Positions 36,771 to 45,860 of a DNA stretch of 64,000 nucleotides are shown here, one piece after another. The notes under the pieces are model-generated. The model was given only the letters and a program-made list of their open reading frames with translations, did not search any database and was not told the DNA's origin. A program made the translations under genes and the position numbers. Numbering within the stretch: the stretch's first letter is position 1; every line of letters starts with the position of its first letter. The DNA is from Pseudovibrio brasiliensis. Lineage in GTDB: Bacteria; Pseudomonadota; Alphaproteobacteria; Rhizobiales; Stappiaceae. Location of the stretch: the NCBI RefSeq assembly GCF_018282095.1, contig NZ_CP074126.1, positions 248,001 to 312,000 on the forward strand, written 5' to 3'.

Positions 36771-36788
36771 CTGTCATCCTAGTGTGAA
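36771..36788 (+). promoter_or_regulatory. Candidate Pho box (plus orientation) upstream of ugpB
   Basis: Perfect half-site CTGTCAT, 4 bases, then a weak half GTGTGAA, again with 11-base spacing. Lies about 119 bases before the ugpB start. Confidence 0.45.
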
Positions 36789-36906
36789 ACACCTAAGTGA
36801 TATCGCAGATGAGGCGTAGGGGATGGATCGCCAAGGCGATGGATCAGGTGTTCACTCCGCTTCGCATGTTAGATTTTTTCAACTTTCCCACTGGGGGGCA
36901 ACAAAA

Positions 36907-38214
36907 ATGACTCTTCGTAAAGCAGCTGGTGTCGCAACCTTTGCAGCACTCGCAATGTCTTCAACAGCGTCTTTCGCTGCGACAGAAATCAACTGGTGGC
37001 ACGCAATGGGCGGCCGTCTGGGTGAAGTTGTCAACGAAATCTCCACCAAATACAATGCATCTCAGGATGTCTGTAACCTGACCCCGGTTTACAAAGGTAA
37101 CTACGAAGAAACCTTGACCGCAGGTATCGCAGCATTCCGCGCTGGCGAACAGCCAAACATCTTGCAGGTATTTGATGCAGGTTCCGCTACCATCATCGGT
37201 GCAAAGGGCGCAGTTGTTCCAGCTGAAGACCTTCTGAAAGATGCAGGTGTTGAGTTCAACATCGAAGACTACATTGCTGGCGTGCGCTACTTCTATGCAG
37301 ACGCTGCTGGCAAAATGATCGGCATGCCGTTCAACTCCTCCACTCCAATCCTCTACTACAACGTAGAAGCACTGGCGAAAGCAGGCGTTGAAGCTCCTAA
37401 GACTTGGGAAGAGTTCGAAGCAATCGCTCCTAAGCTGAAAGCAGCTGGTTACGTTCCACTGGCACAGTCTCATCTGCCATGGATCTTCACTGAAAACTTC
37501 ATGTCCCGCCACAACCTGCCATTCGCAACCAACAACAATGGTTACGACGGCGCGAAAGGCACCAAGATCCTCGTAAACAACGATGCGATCAAAATGCACT
37601 TCACAAAGGTTAAAGGTTGGCTTGATGCTGAGCTGTTTGGCTACTACGGCACTGGCTGGGGTGACAACCAGAAGGTATTCCAGGACGGTTCCGCTGCAAT
37701 GTGGCTCGGTTCTTCAGGTTCCTTCGGTGGTCTGATGAAGTCCACGGACTTCAAATTCTCTGCAACCAACCTACCTTACTGGGCTTCTGTTAACGAAACC
37801 GGTACCAACACCTTCATCGGTGGTGCAGCGCTCTTCGCAATGGCTGGCAAGCCAAAAGGCGAGAACGACTGTGTTGCAAACTTCTACTCCTTCCTGACTT
37901 CCTCTGAGATGCAGTACTACTGGCACAAAGAAACCGGTTATGTGCCAATCACAAACGCTGCATACGACTTGGCGAAGAAAGATGGCCACTACGACCGTCT
38001 TCCAGCAGCTGAAGTTGGAATTAAGCAGCTGACACTGCCAGGTGGCGACAACACCAAAGGTTACCGCATGGGCTTCTACGTTCAGGTGCGTGACGTAATG
38101 AACCGTGAATACGGCAAAATCTTCTCCGGTGAAAAGTCTGTAGACGACGCGTTCCAGACCATCGAAGACGAAGCAAACAAGCTTCTGGCTCGTTTTGCTA
38201 AGACTTCTAACTAA
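36907..38214 (+). CDS. ugpB: sn-Glycerol-3-phosphate ABC transporter, periplasmic binding protein
   Basis: 435 aa from ATG 36907 with a signal peptide (MTLRKAAGVATFAALAMSST, cleaved near SFA-AT). Binds glycerol-3-phosphate or its diesters in the periplasm. TEINWWHAMGGRLGEVVNEI is the typical UgpB N-terminus; GQKVFQDGSAAMWLGSSGSF-like DNQKVFQDGSAAMWLGSSGS and the C-terminal NREYGKIFSGEKSVDDAFQ support the assignment. Heads ugpBAEC. Confidence 0.94.
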   Translation: MTLRKAAGVATFAALAMSSTASFAATEINWWHAMGGRLGEVVNEISTKYNASQDVCNLTPVYKGNYEETLTAGIAAFRAGEQPNILQVFDAGSATIIGAKGAVVPAEDLLKDAGVEFNIEDYIAGVRYFYADAAGKMIGMPFNSSTPILYYNVEALAKAGVEAPKTWEEFEAIAPKLKAAGYVPLAQSHLPWIFTENFMSRHNLPFATNNNGYDGAKGTKILVNNDAIKMHFTKVKGWLDAELFGYYGTGWGDNQKVFQDGSAAMWLGSSGSFGGLMKSTDFKFSATNLPYWASVNETGTNTFIGGAALFAMAGKPKGENDCVANFYSFLTSSEMQYYWHKETGYVPITNAAYDLAKKDGHYDRLPAAEVGIKQLTLPGGDNTKGYRMGFYVQVRDVMNREYGKIFSGEKSVDDAFQTIEDEANKLLARFAKTSN

Positions 38215-38239
38215 GACTTAGCACTTAGATTTTCGCTAG

Positions 38240-38269
38240 GACCGGAGACGCTATTAAGTGCCTCCGGTC
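38240..38269 (+). terminator. Hairpin between ugpB and ugpA
   Basis: Stem GACCGGAG with CTCCGGTC, 14-base loop, followed by TCAGGTTGTTTT. Likely a partial terminator or mRNA stabiliser that keeps the binding protein more abundant than the permeases. Confidence 0.6.
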
Positions 38270-38392
38270 TCAGGTTGTTTTAGAAATAAAATGTTCCCGA
38301 ACGGCAGATTGTTCGAGCAGCATTTTTAAAACAAGCGGTCAGGCTTGCTAGGCAACCGGCCACCACAACGAAAACAGCGACTAGGCCAGTCC

Positions 38393-39274
38393 ATGAAACG
38401 AGTTCAATTCTCACATCCATTGATGCCTTACATGCTGCTGCTTCCGCAGCTGCTGATTGTTGGCGTCTTCTTTCTGTGGCCAGCGGCAGAAGCAATCAGA
38501 GCGTCTTTTTATCTTGAAGACCCGTTTGGTTTCGGTTCGACATTTGTTGGCCTGGATAACTTCAAAGATGTTGTCACTGCGAGTGAATACGGCAGAACTG
38601 CCTGGTTCACGCTCATCTTCTCCGCTGCAGTTACTTTCTTTTCTCTCAGCATCGCTCTTTTGCTGGCAGTAAAAGCCGATAACGTTATCAAGGGTGCCTC
38701 CACTTACCGCACCTTGCTGATGTGGGTTTATGCGATCGCCCCTCCCGTCGCAGGCCTTGTAGGCGTTATGCTGTTTGACCAGCACATTGGTCCACTCAAC
38801 GATCTGGCACATGCCCTCGGCTGGAACATGCAGATCGGTGTGAACTACTTTGATACTGCATTTGCTATGACCGTGATTGCGGTCTGGAAGCAAATCCCGA
38901 TCAACTTTATCTTCTTCCTCTCTGGCCTCCAGAGCGTTCCGAAATCCGTTCAGGAAGCAGCTGCGGTCGATTGTAGATCTTCATCCCGTCGTTTCTGGAC
39001 TGTAACATTCCCACTGCTGGCTCCAACCAGCTTCTTCCTGCTGATCATCAACATCACTTACGCACTCTTCGATACCTTCGGTATTATCGATCTGGTGCTT
39101 AAGGGTGAGCCAGGCAACAACCCTGTAACTCTCGTTTACAAGGTGTTCCTCGATGGCTTCCGCGGAAACGACCTTGGTGGGTCTTCAGCACAGTCTGTGA
39201 TCCTTATGATCCTCGTGTTCGCTCTCACGGTCTTCCAGTTCCGTATGATCGAACGTCGCGTGCACTACAATTAA
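38393..39274 (+). CDS. ugpA: Glycerol-3-phosphate ABC transporter permease UgpA
   Basis: 293 aa from ATG 38393. Six membrane segments (for example YMLLLPQLLIVGVFFLWPA). The EAA loop is VQEAAAVDCRSSSRRFWTVTFPLL, slightly unusual with Cys in the DG position (family usually has DGA). Inner-membrane partner of UgpE. Confidence 0.94.
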   Translation: MKRVQFSHPLMPYMLLLPQLLIVGVFFLWPAAEAIRASFYLEDPFGFGSTFVGLDNFKDVVTASEYGRTAWFTLIFSAAVTFFSLSIALLLAVKADNVIKGASTYRTLLMWVYAIAPPVAGLVGVMLFDQHIGPLNDLAHALGWNMQIGVNYFDTAFAMTVIAVWKQIPINFIFFLSGLQSVPKSVQEAAAVDCRSSSRRFWTVTFPLLAPTSFFLLIINITYALFDTFGIIDLVLKGEPGNNPVTLVYKVFLDGFRGNDLGGSSAQSVILMILVFALTVFQFRMIERRVHYN

Positions 39275-39284
39275 GGAGGGATCA

Positions 39285-40127
39285 ATGAAACGCTCACAGT
39301 TTTGGGATCATACGATCCTCGTCCTCGGCGCTCTCTTTATGCTGGTGCCAGTCGTTTACGCACTCATGACCTCTAGTCATGATGCAGTGTCCATTTACAA
39401 GCATGGTCTGCAGTTGACCCCGGGTGGTCACTTCACAGATACCTATAAGCAGGTTCTGACTGAAGCGGGTGGTTTCACCAAGTCCGTGACCGGCTTGACC
39501 ATGCTGTGGAACTCTTTGATCCTCGGCCTTGGCTTCGCCATTGGTAAGATCGTAATTTCCATGCTGGCGGCTTACGCAATCGTGTACTTCCGCTTCCCGC
39601 TTGGAACGTTCTTCTTCTGGATCATCTTCTCCACGCTCCTACTTCCACTGGAAGTGCGTATTCTGCCATCCTACGAGATCGTGCAGGGACTGGGCATGGC
39701 GAACACCTACACCGGTTTGATCGTACCGCTGATTGCGTCTGCTACAGGCACTTTCTACTTCCGTCAGTTCTTCAAGTCCGTACCGGATGAACTGGTTGAA
39801 GCAGCGCGTATCGATGGTGCAGGACCGCTGAAGTTCTTCATCGACATTCTTGTTCCACTCTCCAAAACCATGATTGCTGCAATCTTCATCATCATGTTTG
39901 TTTTCGGTTGGAACCAATACCTCTGGCCAACACTCATCACCACAGATGAAAGCCTCTTCACGCTGGTGCGTGGTATGAAGCAGATTCTTCAGGTGTGGAT
40001 TGGAGCTCAGATCCCGGATACGAACCAGGCAATGGCGCTTGCAGTTCTCGCAATGCTTCCACCGGTTCTCATCGTGGTGATCTTCCAGTCTTGGTTTGTA
40101 AAAGGGCTCGTGGAAAGCGAGAAATAA
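39285..40127 (+). CDS. ugpE: Glycerol-3-phosphate ABC transporter permease UgpE
   Basis: 280 aa, with AAGGAGG 8 bases upstream, 10 bases after ugpA. Six membrane segments and a normal EAA loop, [22 protein letters not shown]. Second permease of the importer. Confidence 0.94.
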   Translation: MKRSQFWDHTILVLGALFMLVPVVYALMTSSHDAVSIYKHGLQLTPGGHFTDTYKQVLTEAGGFTKSVTGLTMLWNSLILGLGFAIGKIVISMLAAYAIVYFRFPLGTFFFWIIFSTLLLPLEVRILPSYEIVQGLGMANTYTGLIVPLIASATGTFYFRQFFKSVPDELVEAARIDGAGPLKFFIDILVPLSKTMIAAIFIIMFVFGWNQYLWPTLITTDESLFTLVRGMKQILQVWIGAQIPDTNQAMALAVLAMLPPVLIVVIFQSWFVKGLVESEK

Positions 40128-40129
40128 AA

Positions 40130-41233
40130 ATGGCAGGCATTCAACTTAACACCCTTCGCAAGATCTACGCAGGCAACGTAGAAGCGGTTAAAGGCATCTC
40201 CATCGACATTCAGGATGGTGAGTTCATTGTTCTCGTCGGCCCTTCTGGTTGCGGTAAGTCCACTCTGCTGCGCATGGTGGCTGGTCTCGAAACCATCACC
40301 GACGGTGAGCTGTTCATCGGCGACCGCCTTGTAAACAACGTAGAGCCAGCAGACCGTGACATCGCGATGGTGTTCCAGAACTATGCGCTCTACCCGCACA
40401 TGAGTGTTTACAACAACCTCGCGTACGGCCTGAAGAACCGCAACATCCCTAAGGATGAGATCGAAAAGCGCGTTCGCAAAGCCGCTGAGATCCTTGAGAT
40501 CGGCGACTTTCTTGACCGTAAGCCACGTCAGCTATCTGGTGGTCAGCGTCAGCGTGTTGCAATGGGTCGTGCGATTGTTCGCGAGCCTGCTGCGTTCCTG
40601 TTCGATGAGCCTCTGTCCAACCTCGATGCAAAACTGCGTGTGCAGATGCGCATGGAGATTAAGAAGCTTCAGAAAGAACTAGGCACCACCAGCCTTTACG
40701 TGACCCACGATCAGCTGGAAGCGATGACACTGGCAGACCGCCTGGTCGTTCTCAGTGGTGGTGTTGTGGAGCAGATCGGTTCTCCGATCGATGTCTACGA
40801 GAAGCCAGCATCCACCTTCGTTGCGACCTTCATCGGTTCTCCAGCAATGAACCTGCTGCCATTGACCAAACAGGGCGGCGACTGGAAACTCGACAACGGC
40901 GCAACTGTTGACGTGAAGCTGAACACCGATCTGTCTGATCTGATCCTCGGCGTGCGTCCGGAAGATCTGGTGATCGAAGAGCTCAGCGAGAAGTTCGACA
41001 CCGGCCTTCATACGGCTCTGACTGTGAATGTCGTGGAGCCTGTTGGTGCTGAGAGCTATGTTCACGGCACCATCGGTGAAGGCAGCGTAGACGTTGTTGT
41101 GCGTGCGCCTGGCAAGCTGCACTTCGAACCAGGCCAGATCCTGAAAGTGACTGCAAAGCCTGAGAAACTGCATACGTTTGACACCAAAACAGGCAAGCGT
41201 ATCGAAGTGCAGGGCGCATTCGAAGCAGCTTAG
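40130..41233 (+). CDS. ugpC: Glycerol-3-phosphate ABC transporter ATPase UgpC
   Basis: 367 aa from ATG 40130, 2 bases after ugpE. Walker [12 protein letters not shown], signature [16 protein letters not shown], Walker [18 protein letters not shown], and a C-terminal TOBE/MalK-like regulatory region ([14 protein letters not shown]). Energises UgpAE. An independent terminator follows. Confidence 0.95.
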   Translation: MAGIQLNTLRKIYAGNVEAVKGISIDIQDGEFIVLVGPSGCGKSTLLRMVAGLETITDGELFIGDRLVNNVEPADRDIAMVFQNYALYPHMSVYNNLAYGLKNRNIPKDEIEKRVRKAAEILEIGDFLDRKPRQLSGGQRQRVAMGRAIVREPAAFLFDEPLSNLDAKLRVQMRMEIKKLQKELGTTSLYVTHDQLEAMTLADRLVVLSGGVVEQIGSPIDVYEKPASTFVATFIGSPAMNLLPLTKQGGDWKLDNGATVDVKLNTDLSDLILGVRPEDLVIEELSEKFDTGLHTALTVNVVEPVGAESYVHGTIGEGSVDVVVRAPGKLHFEPGQILKVTAKPEKLHTFDTKTGKRIEVQGAFEAA

Positions 41234-41256
41234 AGCCTGCTCTGACAAAGCTTTAG

Positions 41257-41283
41257 AAGGCCCGGCATTGCCGGGCCTTTTTT
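41257..41283 (+). terminator. Rho-independent terminator of the ugp operon
   Basis: 10-bp stem AAGGCCCGGC with GCCGGGCCTT, loop ATT, then a T-run. Confidence 0.92.
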
Positions 41284-41370
41284 GTTGGAACTGTACACGG
41301 ATACAGCTCAAAAGCTGTGCCATTTTATCGCAGCTGGGCGTTCAGCTCTTCCCAAGATTTAAACTTGATG

Positions 41371-41386
41371 TAAATACTCATATTTA
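41371..41386. promoter_or_regulatory. AT-rich palindrome upstream of hutW
   Basis: Arms TAAATA and TATTTA, 4-base spacer, 47 bases before the hutW start. Heme genes are usually under Fur, RirA or Irr; this site does not fit any consensus I can name exactly. Confidence 0.35.
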
Positions 41387-41432
41387 GCCAGCGCAGAGCA
41401 AGCCAACCACGAATTCAAAACTAGGTTGACCG

Positions 41433-42782
41433 ATGCAAGTAGCAGCGCTGGAGCAATTCTTCGCTCAGGAAACAGATGATCCCCTCCGTTACGCTTTTCA
41501 GCGACGGGGTGCACATATGCCCGGATCAGCTGGAGAAGCTGTCGCTGAAGACACTCAACAGCAAGTCTGGCAAGAAATCCAACGATCCAGCCGCTCCGGC
41601 ATGGCGGTCATGTACTTGCATGTTCCGTTCTGCGCCAATCATTGCTTGTTCTGCGGCTTCTATCGCAACAAATGGCAGGAAGAGCACTCCGCTCCTTATG
41701 CTGATGCGCTGATCAAAGAGTTGGAGCTGGAAGCGTCTTCCCCTGCTTCCCAAAGTGCACCAATCAACGCAGTTTATTTCGGCGGCGGCACTCCAACAGC
41801 GCTTCACGCAAATGACCTTGCCCGCGTCATCCGCCGCATCCGCGAGTTATATCCACTCTCAGCTGATTGTGAGATCACTGTCGAAGGCCGCATCTTCCAT
41901 TTCGATGATGAAAAGATTGATGCTTGTCTGGATGCCGGTGCGAACCGCTTCTCTACTGGTGTCCAGTCCTTCAACACTAAAGTCCGCAAACGGCAGGGGC
42001 GCAAAGCAACTGGCGAAGAAGCCATTCGCTTCTTTGAGGGGCTTAGAGATAGAAATCGTGCTGCCGTTGTTTGTGATCTGATATTGGGTTTGCCGTATCA
42101 AAGCGAAGAAGTTTGGCGACAGGACCTCAAAACCGTGGTGGATCTAGAGCTTGATGGCGTTGATCTTTACACACTCGCCGTGTTCCCCGGCAGTCTCCTC
42201 TCAAAAGCTATCGAAAAAGGCTCCTGCGACCCAGCAGCGCCGCTTCCGCAACAGGGAGGTATGTATGGCGAGGGACTGGAGTATATGCGTCAGTACGGCT
42301 GGAAACAGATCTCTTCCAGTCACTGGGGACGACAAACCCGCGAGCGTAATCTTTATAACACGCTGATTAAGTCCGGTGCAGACTGTCTGGCCTTTGGATC
42401 TGGGGCGGGCGGAAACATCAATGGTTATTCCTACGGCATCCATGGAGGAATCGTGGACTACATGAGATGCCTGGAGGATGGGGAGAAGCCTCTGTCGCGG
42501 TTACACAGAACCGACCCATTGTCTTCTCCCCTCAATTTCCTGGCTGCCGGCATTGAGGAGATGCGCCTCGACCTTGCTCGTCTGGAGCGCGCAGATCCCA
42601 AGGCAAACGGCTTCCGAAGCTCAATCGACCCACTTTTAAGCAATTGGCGCAGAACGGGCCTGATTGCGGGTGAAGAGATCATCTCGCTCACAACGGCAGG
42701 CCGTTTCTGGCACCAGACCTTGCTCACTTATCTCAAGGCTGCCTTTAAGCTGCACTCCGCCAGCTTGCAGCCAGTAACCTGA
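41433..42782 (+). CDS. hutW: Radical SAM heme-utilisation enzyme HutW/ChuW
   Basis: 449 aa. Homologue of coproporphyrinogen III oxidase-type radical SAM enzymes (HutW/ChuW). ChuW opens heme without oxygen to release iron. VPFCANHCLFCGFYRNKW carries the CxxxCxxC cluster site; NAVYFGGGTPTALHANDL, NRFSTGVQSFNTKVRKRQGR and VVCDLILGLPYQ follow. Operon with hutX; not a HemN because of the neighbour and the altered N-terminus. Confidence 0.88.
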   Translation: MQVAALEQFFAQETDDPLRYAFQRRGAHMPGSAGEAVAEDTQQQVWQEIQRSSRSGMAVMYLHVPFCANHCLFCGFYRNKWQEEHSAPYADALIKELELEASSPASQSAPINAVYFGGGTPTALHANDLARVIRRIRELYPLSADCEITVEGRIFHFDDEKIDACLDAGANRFSTGVQSFNTKVRKRQGRKATGEEAIRFFEGLRDRNRAAVVCDLILGLPYQSEEVWRQDLKTVVDLELDGVDLYTLAVFPGSLLSKAIEKGSCDPAAPLPQQGGMYGEGLEYMRQYGWKQISSSHWGRQTRERNLYNTLIKSGADCLAFGSGAGGNINGYSYGIHGGIVDYMRCLEDGEKPLSRLHRTDPLSSPLNFLAAGIEEMRLDLARLERADPKANGFRSSIDPLLSNWRRTGLIAGEEIISLTTAGRFWHQTLLTYLKAAFKLHSASLQPVT

Positions 42783-42802
42783 AACCATCAAGAAGAGACA
42801 GC

Positions 42803-43297
42803 ATGACCGAACAAATCACAGAGCTGAAAGAGAAACTCGCAGAAAACCCAGCTGGTATTCTGGATAGCATTGCCAAGGAGCATGGTCTCTCAATGGCTGA
42901 CACAATCCGTTGCCTGCCGGAAGAAATGTGGCGTGAGCATTCTGGTGAGCGTTTTGACGAGGTGATCAAAGCGATCCCGTCATGGGGCAACGTCACCAGC
43001 ATCGCAAACACTGGCGACATGATCTTCGAAGTGAAAGGTCCATTCCCGGAAGGTTCTTACGCGCGTGGCTTCTACAATCTCAAACAGACGGAAGGTGGCT
43101 TCTCTGGTCACATCAAAGCCGATGCGTGCCATTCCATCCTGTTCCTGAAGCGCCCATTCTTCTCCAAGCTGGCAGTTTCCATCAACTTCCTGAATGTGGA
43201 TGGCGATTGCTACCTGAAGATCTTCCTTGGCCGTGATGAGGAAGGTCAGATCAAAAAAGATCAGCTTGAAAAATTTGATGAACTCGCGAGCTGGTGA
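42803..43297 (+). CDS. hutX: Heme utilisation cytosolic carrier HutX
   Basis: 164 aa, 20 bases after hutW. Single-domain HutX/HuvX family: SMADTIRCLPEEMWREHSGE, WGNVTSIANTGDMIFEVKGP and CHSILFLKRPFFSKLAVSIN. Carries heme to the degrading enzyme. hutZ, usually the third gene, is not found in the window; convergent MAPEG gene follows after a terminator. Confidence 0.9.
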   Translation: MTEQITELKEKLAENPAGILDSIAKEHGLSMADTIRCLPEEMWREHSGERFDEVIKAIPSWGNVTSIANTGDMIFEVKGPFPEGSYARGFYNLKQTEGGFSGHIKADACHSILFLKRPFFSKLAVSINFLNVDGDCYLKIFLGRDEEGQIKKDQLEKFDELASW

Positions 43298-43359
43298 ACC
43301 TGCGAGACATCTAAGTCACAGGTCCACGACCTCTTTCACTGTGAGCCTATGACAAGTAG

Positions 43360-43384
43360 AAGCCGGGGCATTGCTCCGGCTTTT
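43360..43384. terminator. Terminator between hutX and the convergent MAPEG gene
   Basis: AAGCCGG/CCGGCTT stem extended by GC pairs to about 10 bp, loop ATT, then TTTTCTGTTT on the plus side. Confidence 0.8.
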
Positions 43385-43388
43385 CTGT

Positions 43389-43955
43389 TTATACAAACAT
43401 CGCGACCACCAAATAACTCGCCATTCCATACAAGCACAGTAAACTCAGGCTCATGAACAGGCCCCGTAATCCGGTTTGTGCAGAAAGGTAGCTGTAGGTG
43501 TAGCCAAGGCGAGAAATCGCAAAGCCAACAATCCAGATCTGTGCCATCAGCGTGGCCGGTGAAACCATTGCAGCAACAGCAGCCAGAAGCACGAAGTAGA
43601 TGGAGTTCTCGGTCGTGTTTCGATGCGCATTGTGCCGCCGCTCCAATGCATCACGAGCTTCCTGCGCAATAGATTGAGGGCGCCCACCTTTCTCTTCCCA
43701 CTCTTCAGGCGTCGCTGCCAGATCATGCTTGGCTCGCGTAAGTTCGGTCACAGTCATCAGCCAACTGTGGTTACCGAGAAGCAGCACTGCAGCAATGATC
43801 AATGCATCAACGACTTCAGGGGAGGGTAGCGCAATGACAAGCGGCTCAACGCCAAAAACGAGTAGATTGATGAGCAAACTGAAACAGACCAACGCAAAGG
43901 GGTAGGCTTTCACCATCAACGTTGCCCGCGAGTTATTCACCTCAGCAATGTCCAT
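43389..43955 (-). CDS. MAPEG-family membrane protein
   Basis: 188 aa from ATG 43955 (MDIAEVNNSRATLMVKAYP), with AGGGGGAG upstream; the longer frame to 44069 is not needed. Four membrane segments (FALVCFSLLINLLVFGVEPL, SIYFVLLAAVAAMVSPATLM and others). The motif ERRHNAHRNTTENSIYF resembles the RxHxNxxEN glutathione-binding motif of MAPEG proteins (membrane-associated eicosanoid/glutathione metabolism). Substrate unknown. Confidence 0.75.
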   Translation of the reverse strand: MDIAEVNNSRATLMVKAYPFALVCFSLLINLLVFGVEPLVIALPSPEVVDALIIAAVLLLGNHSWLMTVTELTRAKHDLAATPEEWEEKGGRPQSIAQEARDALERRHNAHRNTTENSIYFVLLAAVAAMVSPATLMAQIWIVGFAISRLGYTYSYLSAQTGLRGLFMSLSLLCLYGMASYLVVAMFV

Positions 43956-44172
43956 AGTATCGCTCCCCCTAGCGCATTCCTTGAAAGTTACCCTAGGGCA
44001 AACGTTACGATTTTTGAGGGAAACCGTAAACCTGCCATTCTCAACACGTGGTGATAGGCTGGACTGCAATGGCGGACTATTGAAAATTCTGCGGGTTTAC
44101 CACCCCTGCTTGTTTTGAGGTCTGCAAAACTTGTCAGTACCAGAGAGAATTAATTGAGTATCATTAAGTTAA

Positions 44173-44201
44173 CTTGAAACCTTCGCCGCTAACCGCCATA
44201 T
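44173..44201 (+). promoter_or_regulatory. RpoH-like heat-shock promoter of hsp20
   Basis: CTTGAAA at 44173-44179, then CCGCCATAT ending at 44201, close to the sigma-32 pattern CTTGAAA - 11-16 bases - CCCCATNT. Lies about 90 bases before the Hsp20 start. The remaining gap 43956-44172 shows no gene. Confidence 0.5.
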
Positions 44202-44290
44202 TCCAGAGGAAAGACCGAGGGCGAGATGCCTTCCCACCGGATGCCTATTGAGGGTCTGGAGCTGGGTCGCTTTGAAGAAGGACTTGGATT

Positions 44291-44719
44291 ATGACGCGAG
44301 TATCTGCGTTTTCGAGCCCATTTATGTTGGGTTTCGACGATATCGAGCGTGTATTGGATAGGGTGAGCAAAGCAGCCAACGACGGCTACCCGCCCTACAA
44401 TATTGAACGCTTAGCTGCTACCGACGAAAAAGGTGAAGTCATCCGCATTACGCTCGCCGTAGCGGGTTTCACACGTGACCAACTGGATGTTTCTGTTGAG
44501 GAAAGCCAGCTGGTAATCCGTGGTCGCCAACAAGAAGACAAAACTCGCCAATACCTTCACAGGGGTATAGCTGCACGTCAGTTCCAACGCGCTTTTGTTT
44601 TGGCTGAGGGCATTGAGATTTTGGGGGCAGACCTGCGTGATGGTCTGTTGTCTATTGATCTTGCTCGTCCAGAGCCAGAGCGCATCGTTCGCCGAATTGA
44701 AATCTCGGCGGGGGACTGA
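44291..44719 (+). CDS. Small heat-shock protein (Hsp20/alpha-crystallin)
   Basis: 142 aa. ATP-independent holdase. Alpha-crystallin domain about residues 35-130: RITLAVAGFTRDQLDVSVEE, LVIRGRQQEDKTRQYLHRGI, AARQFQRAFVLAEGIEI, and GLLSIDL, the family's GxL core. Resembles IbpA/HspD types of rhizobia. Followed by a DUF1150 gene, its usual companion. Confidence 0.92.
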   Translation: MTRVSAFSSPFMLGFDDIERVLDRVSKAANDGYPPYNIERLAATDEKGEVIRITLAVAGFTRDQLDVSVEESQLVIRGRQQEDKTRQYLHRGIAARQFQRAFVLAEGIEILGADLRDGLLSIDLARPEPERIVRRIEISAGD

Positions 44720-44887
44720 GGTAAAGGAACATTTCCTACCTTCGCGCTGATCTGAATATTGAAGCGTATCGCTGAAGTCTGATCTTTCAGTTTTCGGGTA
44801 AAGATGCGTGATAAAATAAAGACTTAGAGCCTGACACGTGATTGCAAAAGACCGTGACATGCTCTGATAACTTCCAAGGAGAAGGCG

Positions 44888-45148
44888 ATGACACGCGCCC
44901 CTTCTGTGCTGGCCGACGACCCGTACGAAAATTTTGAAGAACTTGGAGCTGGCGAAGTCGCTTATGTAAGGCGCGTTTCTCCAAATGACCTTAAGAAGAT
45001 GTTCCCGGATGCTGAGCTGCAGGATGCTGATTTGCCAGCATGGGCACTTCTCGCTGCTGATGGAACGCCGCTGGTTCTGACAGACACCCGCAACGCCGCA
45101 ATTGCAAACGCGATTGAGAACGATCTGGAAGCTCTGAGCGTCCACTAA
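44888..45148 (+). CDS. DUF1150 family protein
   Basis: 86 aa, AAGGAGAAGG upstream. Small acidic alphaproteobacterial family of unknown function: YVRRVSPNDLKKMFPDAELQ and PAWALLAADGTPLVLTDTRNAA. Co-located with Hsp20, so probably in the heat-shock regulon; a 168-base gap separates them. Confidence 0.85.
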   Translation: MTRAPSVLADDPYENFEELGAGEVAYVRRVSPNDLKKMFPDAELQDADLPAWALLAADGTPLVLTDTRNAAIANAIENDLEALSVH

Positions 45149-45257
45149 CCCTGTTCCTGCACTCACCGAAGGGTGAGATCAAAAGAAGAGGCATACGCGC
45201 AGAATAGCTGCTGCGGCGCATAGAAATACTCTTCAAAACCAGTGAGTTAGGCAAAGA

Positions 45258-45294
45258 AAAAGCCTGGATTGGAATGCGTCCGATCCAGGCTTTT
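45258..45294. terminator. Bidirectional terminator between DUF1150 and ptsN
   Basis: 12-bp perfect stem AAAAGCCTGGAT with ATCCAGGCTTTT and a 13-base loop; T-runs on both strands. Confidence 0.88.
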
Positions 45295-45317
45295 CTGTTT
45301 TTAAGAGCCAACCGGCC

Positions 45318-45785
45318 TCAAGCTGCGCTTGGCGAAGCCTGCGGGTGGGTCAGAATTGAGTAAATCGCAGCAGCATCTGTGGTCGCGCGCAGCTTGCTCG
45401 CAACATCAGCATCTCTCAGAAGTCGTGCAACACGAGCCAGAGCTTTCAGATGGTCCGCTCCAGCGCCTTCCGGGGCCAGTAATACAAAGATCAGATCAAC
45501 AGGCTGGTCATCCAAGCTGTCGAACTCGATCGGTTTGTCCAGTCGCGCAAACAAACCGTGTAACCCATCGAGGTCCACGATTTTTCCATGCGGAATTGCA
45601 ATGCCGTTTCCGACACCTGTAGAGCCGAGACGTTCGCGTTGCAGCAGCGTATCAAAGATATCGCGCTCAGTTTCTCCGCAAATCTCAGAGGCCCGTTCTG
45701 CAAGTTCCTGCAGGGCTTGTTTCTTGCTGTTTGCCTTAAGATTGGCAATGACAGCTTCAGGACGAAGAAGTTCGTTCAGATCCAT
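45318..45785 (-). CDS. ptsN: PTS IIA-like nitrogen regulatory protein (EIIA-Ntr)
   Basis: 155 aa from ATG 45785 (MDLNELLRPEAV), the family's usual N-terminus; an ATG at 45803 gives 161 aa. EIIA of the fructose/mannitol type. The phospho-His is in GNGIAIPHGKI; DQPVDLIFVLLAPEGAGADHLK is conserved. End of the rpoN-hpf-ptsN cluster. It likely receives phosphate from the HPr-type protein encoded at 2828 in this window. Confidence 0.93.
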   Translation of the reverse strand: MDLNELLRPEAVIANLKANSKKQALQELAERASEICGETERDIFDTLLQRERLGSTGVGNGIAIPHGKIVDLDGLHGLFARLDKPIEFDSLDDQPVDLIFVLLAPEGAGADHLKALARVARLLRDADVASKLRATTDAAAIYSILTHPQASPSAA

Positions 45786-45810
45786 TCCTTGATCCGTGTT
45801 CATGCAAAAT

Positions 45811-45836
45811 ACAAAGCCGGTTAACACCGGCTTTGT
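45811..45836 (-). terminator. Hairpin between hpf and ptsN
   Basis: 11-bp perfect stem ACAAAGCCGGT/ACCGGCTTTGT, loop TAAC; minus-strand continuation ATTTTGC gives a short T-run. Partial terminator or attenuator for ptsN. Confidence 0.6.
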
Positions 45837-45860
45837 ACAGGGTCACGATGACCATGATTA

